Assembly (NCBI GenBank): GCA_024693715.1
Contig: JAILKS010000023.1
Span: 1-36,464 of the forward strand
DNA length: 36,464 nt
From: Treponema sp.
Lineage (GTDB): Bacteria > Spirochaetota > Spirochaetia > Treponematales > Treponemataceae
Reading direction: 5' to 3'
The notes under the pieces are model-generated. The model was not told the DNA's origin. It saw only the letters and a program-made list of their open reading frames with translations, and searched no databases. Position 1 is the stretch's first letter; each line of letters opens with the position of its first letter. Positions 32,522 through 36,464 of this stretch are shown piece by piece. A program made the translations under genes and the position numbers.

Positions 32522-33370
32522 ATGGCAGTTTGTGATGTATGCTTCAGGCAGTGCAATATAAAAGAAGGACAGACAGGTTTTTGCGGGGCGAGAACCTGTC
32601 GCGATGGTCAGATTATTGCTGAAAATTACGGCAGGCTCACTTCTCTTGCTCTGGACCCCATAGAAAAAAAGCCTCTAAAAATGTTTTTCCCAGGCAGTAT
32701 GATTTTATCACTGGGCTCTTACGGCTGTAATTTACGCTGTCCCTTCTGTCAGAACTCAAGCATCTCGTGGTCTAAAAAAGCGTTCGACTATAAAGACAAG
32801 GCTGATTATTATTCTCCCAAGGAGATTGTAAACACAGCACTAAAGCTCCGTCCTCAGGGAAACATAGGCCTTGCCTTTACTTACAACGAGCCTCTCATCG
32901 GTTATGAATTTATTCGAGACACAGCAAAGCTTTCAAAACAAAACGGCCTTAAAAATGTTTTAGTAACAAACGGAACAGCCACTCTCAAAGTTCTTAAAGA
33001 AATCTCTCCATACATTGATGCAATGAACGTCGACCTCAAAGCCTTTACAAATGATTTTTACAAAGACTTCCTCCAGGGCGATTTTAAAATGGTAAAAGAT
33101 TTTATCACCCAAGCCGTCCAGACCTGCCACGTTGAACTCACAACCCTGATTATCCCAGGCCAAAACGACACCCCGGAAGAAATGCGTGAATTATCCACTT
33201 GGGTTTCAACTCTCCAAACGAAATCCAACAAAAAAATCCCCCTTCACATCACAAGATTTTTCCCGGCATTTAATTATACAACCAGCGAACCAACACCGGT
33301 TAGTACAATTATGACTTTAGTTGAAGTTGCTAAGGAAAAACTGGAATATGTTTTTGCGGGGAATGTGTAA
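32522..33370 (+). CDS. amrS: AmmeMemoRadiSam system radical SAM enzyme, short C-terminus
   Basis: The 282-residue protein carries the radical SAM motif CNLRCPFC with Cys69, Cys73 and Cys76, which bind a [4Fe-4S] cluster and S-adenosylmethionine. It also has an N-terminal Cys-rich segment (Cys4, Cys7, Cys11, Cys21 with GQTGFCGAR) typical of the AmrS family (related to pyruvate formate-lyase activating enzymes). The TIM-barrel strands LVTNGTATL, DAMNVDLKAF and LTTLIIPGQND are visible. It ends at YVFAGNV, whereas relatives usually continue with ENTYCPxCG and a further 30-40 residues carrying a CxxC pair. No continuation is seen in other frames. The start overlaps no other gene and follows GGAGGGGC. 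Confidence 0.93.
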   Translation: MAVCDVCFRQCNIKEGQTGFCGARTCRDGQIIAENYGRLTSLALDPIEKKPLKMFFPGSMILSLGSYGCNLRCPFCQNSSISWSKKAFDYKDKADYYSPKEIVNTALKLRPQGNIGLAFTYNEPLIGYEFIRDTAKLSKQNGLKNVLVTNGTATLKVLKEISPYIDAMNVDLKAFTNDFYKDFLQGDFKMVKDFITQAVQTCHVELTTLIIPGQNDTPEEMRELSTWVSTLQTKSNKKIPLHITRFFPAFNYTTSEPTPVSTIMTLVEVAKEKLEYVFAGNV

Positions 33371-33387
33371 TTGCTTTTTTTGATAAT

Positions 33388-33416
33388 TTGACATAATTAT
33401 AAATCTTTAATAAAAT
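33388..33416 (+). promoter_or_regulatory. Strong sigma-70-type promoter
   Basis: A perfect TTGACA (33388-33393) and TAAAAT (33411-33416) with a 17-base spacer. Transcription should begin near 33423, so the in-frame ATG at 33420 is not the start of the next gene. Confidence 0.78.
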
Positions 33417-33461
33417 TACATGATCATCAGTCAGATGATAAAAAAATATGGGAGTAATAAA

Positions 33462-33992
33462 ATGAAAAAGTTATTTTTATCAGTATCTTTGTGTTTGTTT
33501 TGTTTTGGAGCACTTTTTGCAGGTGGACTTGAAAACAAAAATGCAATCGGAGTTTATGTAGTTGGTGCAGAAAGACCAATCTGTGGAATTCAATATGAAC
33601 GTCGTTTTAATGATTTCATAGGAATGAAATTCGGTACCTTTGCTTTTTATAATAAGGATAGCGAAGAAAATCCTTTTGATTTGAGCTTTACGTTAGAAAC
33701 AGATTTTACCCTTTTCCAGAGTGAATGGAAGGACAAAATAGCATCAAGACTTTTTGTTTTCTGTATGGTTGGTTATGAAACATTTTATGGACGTGAGATT
33801 GTTTATGATAATGGTCCACAAATAAAATCAGAAAAATTCCATAATAATGCAATTGTAAATGCCGGATTTGGTTTTGATTTTATTTTCTTTGGTCATCTTT
33901 CAGTTCCTATTCAATTTGGTTTTATGGGATACTTTCCTGATGATGCCTCTGTAGGTTTTAGCGGGGGAATTGCCTTACGTTACAGCTGGTAA
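33462..33992 (+). CDS. Outer-membrane-like beta-barrel protein of unknown function
   Basis: The 176-residue product has a signal peptide (MKKLFLSVSLCLFCFGALF, cleavage near AGG) and is rich in alternating hydrophobic strands with aromatic residues. It ends GIALRYSW; a final aromatic residue is typical of outer membrane beta barrels. The ATG at 33462 has GGAG seven bases upstream; the longer frame from 33420 would begin before the likely transcription start. No family is recognised. The Nudix gene follows after 11 bases. Confidence 0.7.
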   Translation: MKKLFLSVSLCLFCFGALFAGGLENKNAIGVYVVGAERPICGIQYERRFNDFIGMKFGTFAFYNKDSEENPFDLSFTLETDFTLFQSEWKDKIASRLFVFCMVGYETFYGREIVYDNGPQIKSEKFHNNAIVNAGFGFDFIFFGHLSVPIQFGFMGYFPDDASVGFSGGIALRYSW

Positions 33993-34003
33993 GATAAATA
34001 GAA

Positions 34004-34543
34004 ATGGAAAATAAAGTAGATTTGTCCGATTTAAAATGCAGTTATCCTGACTGCTGCTTTATGGTGGCTAAAAATTGGTTTCGTTACAGAGCCGGTGCCT
34101 TGATAGTAGAAGACGGAAAACTTCTTGTGATTAAGACAAAAAGTGTTCCGTACTATTATACTATTGGCGGTGGTGTTCATATGGGTGAAAGCGCAGAACA
34201 GTGTGTTCTTCGTGAGGTTCTGGAAGAAACCGGTGTCCCATATGAAATAGATCATCTTGCAGTAATCTGTGAGAATTTTTTTATCGGATCAGAAGATATA
34301 ATCAAGGATTATACCTGCCATGTAATTGAATTTTACTTCCTGATGAAACCACGCGGTATTCATAATATTACTGCAGAAAGCTATGGCTGGAATAAAGACC
34401 GCGAAGAAGTATCATGGATTTCTCTGGAAGAACTTTCTAAAACAGATTTACGGCCAGGATTTCTTCGCAACCGCATGCCTGAAATATTGAATTCAAACAC
34501 TCTTATTCATATCGTAAACGATGACAGAAAAAAGGATAAATAA
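34004..34543 (+). CDS. Nudix hydrolase
   Basis: The 179-residue protein carries a full Nudix box, GGGVHMGESAEQCVLREVLEETGV (given in part: GVHMGES, then REVLEETGV), near residues 56-79. Its glutamates bind Mg2+ for hydrolysis of a nucleoside-diphosphate-linked substrate. The N-terminal YRAGALIVEDGKLLVI strand precedes it. The substrate is unknown. No clear ribosome binding site is seen; it probably shares the transcript of the outer-membrane-like gene. Confidence 0.93.
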   Translation: MENKVDLSDLKCSYPDCCFMVAKNWFRYRAGALIVEDGKLLVIKTKSVPYYYTIGGGVHMGESAEQCVLREVLEETGVPYEIDHLAVICENFFIGSEDIIKDYTCHVIEFYFLMKPRGIHNITAESYGWNKDREEVSWISLEELSKTDLRPGFLRNRMPEILNSNTLIHIVNDDRKKDK

Positions 34544-34616
34544 TCAGCATTTATTTTATTGAGCAGAAAATCTTTTAAGCTTACGCTCAGCTATGAAAAA
34601 CTCGTCATATTTCAAA

Positions 34617-34645
34617 TTGATTCCGCTTTGAGTCTGAATTATACT
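34617..34645 (+). promoter_or_regulatory. Promoter of the MerR-like gene
   Basis: TTGATT (34617-34622) and TATACT (34640-34645) are 17 bases apart, about 60 bases before the ATG at 34705. Confidence 0.7.
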
Positions 34646-34704
34646 GATAACTGTTCCGGGACAAAAAAATGCGCTCAATGTTATATGAGCAAAGGAGAAT
34701 CAAT

Positions 34705-35139
34705 ATGACAAAAAATTATTATAACATTAATGAACTGGCTGTAATTTCAGGTTTCACAACTCGTTCTCTCAGAAACTTTATTTCGATGGGACATCTTAAG
34801 GGTGAAAAAATTGATGGAATCTGGCAGTTTACACCTGAAGAAATAGACGCGTTTCTTTCAAATCCAAATGTTGTTCCCGGTATAAAATCAAAGGCAAATG
34901 CTGTTGTTTATGATTTTATGGCAGATACAGAAAAGAAAACAAATAAAATCTGTTCAATTCTGGATTTTGTAATGAAAGATGATGAATCGGCTGAACTTTC
35001 CGAATACTTTTGCAACGTGATGAACAATTGTGCGGATGCAGTTTTAAAATATGAAAAGCATGGGAAAAACACCCGCATTATCATTTCCGGACCTGAAGAT
35101 TTTGTTATGGATTCGATAAACGGATGGTATAAAAAATAA
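34705..35139 (+). CDS. Helix-turn-helix (MerR/excisionase-like) protein
   Basis: The 144-residue protein has an N-terminal MerR-like helix-turn-helix: YNINELAVISGFTTRSLRNFISMG, cited in part (ELAVISGFTTRSLRN), about residues 5-30, with a wing region ending in WQFTPEEIDAFLSNP. The remaining 85 residues are of no recognised family and may be a ligand-binding or dimer region. Start chosen at the ATG with AAAGGAG upstream; an in-frame ATG at 34669 lies only about 23 bases after the -10 and lacks a site. It is a likely transcription regulator of unknown target. Confidence 0.8.
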   Translation: MTKNYYNINELAVISGFTTRSLRNFISMGHLKGEKIDGIWQFTPEEIDAFLSNPNVVPGIKSKANAVVYDFMADTEKKTNKICSILDFVMKDDESAELSEYFCNVMNNCADAVLKYEKHGKNTRIIISGPEDFVMDSINGWYKK

Positions 35140-35200
35140 AATCTTCAGGTAAAAAAAAGCAGAGACTTATGAAGCGGTCTTTCTTGCAGGCAGTTTTTTG

Positions 35201-35695
35201 TTACCAGTTTTTTACAAGAAGACCGTCTCCGTCTTTTGCGGTTCCTGCTGCAATTATTATCCATTCAACAAGTGCCCAGATTGCTACAGCCATTACTAAA
35301 ATTATGAACGGAAATACTGTACCCATTAATAAAAATGCGGCACGTTCAGATGCTGCGGGATTATTAACGTATGTGTTGCTTATTGTTAGTACTGTTCTGA
35401 GGAATCCTGCAATATAAATGACCCAGGCTATAATACAAAGTGAAAGCTGAGCTATAGCGCGTCCATAACGCTTTAAATAAAAGTTATGAATTCCTAACGA
35501 TCCTACGAATATTCCAAGAAGCACTGCTGCAAGACGGCTTTTCTTTGAGATTTCTTCAGATTCAGGAGCTGATGTCTGAGTCTGTGTTCCAACCGAAAGT
35601 GTTTCCTGACCTTTTAGCTGTTCAATCTTTTCTCCGCAGAACTGACAGAATGCTGCTCCTTCGGTAACTTCTTTTCCACATTTTGTGCAAAACAT
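35201..35695 (-). CDS. Zinc-ribbon and TM2-domain membrane protein
   Basis: The 164-residue protein begins with a zinc ribbon: CTKCGKE and CQFCGEK, two CxxC pairs 12 residues apart. A Ser/Thr-rich linker and a TM2-type membrane region follow, with helices at about 55-75, 80-100 and 120-145; GSLGIHNFYLKRYGRA is the TM2 signature between the first two. The function is unknown; such proteins are common in host-associated bacteria. AAGGAGG precedes the start. It converges on the MerR-like gene. Confidence 0.9.
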   Translation of the reverse strand: MFCTKCGKEVTEGAAFCQFCGEKIEQLKGQETLSVGTQTQTSAPESEEISKKSRLAAVLLGIFVGSLGIHNFYLKRYGRAIAQLSLCIIAWVIYIAGFLRTVLTISNTYVNNPAASERAAFLLMGTVFPFIILVMAVAIWALVEWIIIAAGTAKDGDGLLVKNW

Positions 35696-35755
35696 TTTAT
35701 TCCTCCTTTACAAAAATAATGTCAATAATTCTTAACAATTTTCAATATAACATTT

Positions 35756-36334
35756 TTATTGCAAATAGAAAAGATAAAGGGCCCCGCGACTGGTTTTCTG
35801 CCGGTCCGGAGCCCCTTGTTTTTTAGCGCTGTCTTTGTCTGACATGGGAACATTGGTTTCTTTGTGAAAGTCGCAGGTCATTTCAAAAAGCTCATCAAGG
35901 TCTTCTTCCCGGCACTGATGTAAGTGACCGTCAATGCTTGTGGCAGAGGCAGGTTGCAGCGGCTTTGGATTATCATAAGCAAACATATTTTTTTTGATTG
36001 AAAGCTTTGGGAGGTGCGGGGAGGCAGAACTTTTCTCTGCTGTTTTCTTGATAAAAAATTCTGCCAGCTCATATTTCATGTTTATGCCATGCTTTCCATC
36101 CAGAAAACCGTGCTCGTCAGAAAGCTTATATGCATTCTCCATTTCTTCAGAAGTTGCATCATCAGCTGTCCAAATCCAAACAGGGAACGGACTCTGTGAA
36201 TAACAGATAATAAGACGCTTGTGGTCGCTTAAAAGAAGCTCGCAGTTTTGCGCCATAATTCGTGTCAGTACAAAAAAAGTATACTTATCAGCCTCTAAGA
36301 TTTTATAATCTCGTTCATCAACAAAATTATCCAT
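35756..36334 (-). pseudogene. GNAT-type acetyltransferase, C-terminally truncated
   Basis: The 192-residue frame matches the N-terminal two thirds of a family of two-part GNAT proteins: LLSDHKRLIICYS, VWIWTADDATSEEMENAY, MKYELAEFF, and then a GNAT start CREEDLDELFEMTCDFHKETNVPM. The rest of the GNAT domain, with its acetyl-CoA loop, is missing. The last about 20 codons are GC-rich and hairpin-forming (35779-35815) and do not resemble the family. Only 60 bases separate it from the next gene, so the missing part cannot be recovered in another frame. GGAGGACTGTT precedes the start on the minus strand. It is likely a truncated gene. Confidence 0.6.
35779..35815. repeat. GC-rich imperfect hairpin in the truncated GNAT gene
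   Basis: A 15-base arm (35779-35793) pairs imperfectly with 35801-35815 around a TTTTCTG loop, giving about 11 of 15 matches including a G-T pair. Its GC content is far above the surroundings. It may be a remnant of an inserted repeat or a terminator for the minus-strand gene. Confidence 0.5.
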
Positions 36335-36349
36335 AACAGTCCTCCTTTT

Positions 36350-36464
36350 CTATTCCCTGCGCTGCCTTGTAACCTCGTACATCATAATTGATGCAGCACA
36401 ACCTACATTAAAGGAAGTTGCATAGGATTTTTCATCCATTGGAATTGTACAAAGAACATCGCAG
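36350..36464 (-). CDS. SpoU/TrmH-family RNA methyltransferase, 3' end only
   Basis: Only the last 37 codons are in the window, open to the right edge on the minus strand. They contain a form of SpoU motif 3: IPMDEKSYATSFNVGCAASIMMYE, cited in part (CTIPM, then SFNVGCAASIMMYEVTRQR), where family members have IPM...SLNVSVAAAILLYE...RQR. The enzyme methylates a ribose of rRNA or tRNA through a trefoil knot. It lies 15 bases upstream of the truncated GNAT gene, in the same direction, so the two may share a transcript. Confidence 0.8.
   Translation of the reverse strand, partial: CDVLCTIPMDEKSYATSFNVGCAASIMMYEVTRQRRE

Noticed and set aside
33420..33461. ATG at 33420 for the outer-membrane-like protein
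   Set aside because: It would lie at or before the transcription start of the TTGACA promoter, and the extra residues break the signal peptide pattern.
35162..35229. Hairpin CGGTCTTTCTTG/CAAGAAGACCG with an outer GAGAC/GTCTC stem
   Set aside because: No T run follows on either strand, and the right arm lies in the end of the TM2 gene. It may be chance or a weak structure, so it was not listed as a terminator.
1..36464. CRISPR arrays, tRNA or rRNA genes, insertion sequences
   Set aside because: No regular spaced repeats, cloverleaf-like conserved boxes, rRNA signatures or transposase-like frames were recognised.

Overview
The window is an AT-rich chromosomal stretch that looks like it comes from a treponeme-type spirochete. 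The main reasons are a V-type (A/V-like) ATPase operon directly downstream of secG, a map-htrA pair, several short lipoproteins with relaxed lipoboxes ending in GC or SC, and a LicC/CDP-glycerol-type surface decoration locus. From memory, Treponema pallidum has secG next to its second V-ATPase cluster and map next to an htrA gene; I could not check this here. No rRNA, tRNA or CRISPR array was seen.

Region 1 (1-9642) looks devoted to the cell surface. It opens with the C-terminal part of an LTA-synthase/sulfatase-like enzyme, a CDP-glycerol glycerophosphotransferase-like protein and a winged-helix/LicC cytidylyltransferase fusion, all on the plus strand and tightly spaced. A second nucleotidyltransferase converges on them from the minus strand. 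It is divergent from a complete ABC importer (ATPase, fused double permease, lipoprotein binding protein) of the iron(III)/2-aminoethylphosphonate type. A DUF4422 glycosyltransferase-like protein and UDP-galactopyranose mutase follow. The layout fits import of a small phosphorylated or phosphonated head group, its activation as a CMP/CDP derivative and its placement on a glycerophosphate or galactofuranose-containing surface polymer; that functional link is inference.

Region 2 (9719-19569) is housekeeping. It holds secG with a strong terminator, then nine V-ATPase genes in the order stalk (G/H), C, I, K, F, E, A, B, D, many of them overlapping, then a J-domain protein and methionine aminopeptidase. 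Subunit I is unusually short. Region 3 (19660-24146) carries an HtrA-type protease that seems to be a lipoprotein, a minus-strand lipoprotein of unknown role, and a lipoprotein with PPC-like repeats that is interrupted by one in-frame TAA. Region 4 (24356-27607) is carB behind a leader that contains a terminator.

Region 5 (27608-30395) is accessory. Two related palindromic repeats, each followed by a similar terminator, frame a DUF3791/DUF3990 toxin-antitoxin-like trio (the ADP-ribosyltransferase-like member lacks its C-terminal half) and a DUF1566-type lipoprotein whose 3' end resembles a diversity-generating retroelement variable region. A minus-strand ORF6N protein with a phospholipase-D-like tail follows. 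Region 6 (30684-33370) is a GNAT acetyltransferase plus the AmmeMemoRadiSam pair (fused B/A protein and radical SAM enzyme). Region 7 (33462-36464) holds an outer-membrane-like protein, a Nudix hydrolase, a MerR-like HTH protein, a zinc-ribbon/TM2 protein, a C-terminally truncated GNAT protein and the end of a SpoU-family RNA methyltransferase.
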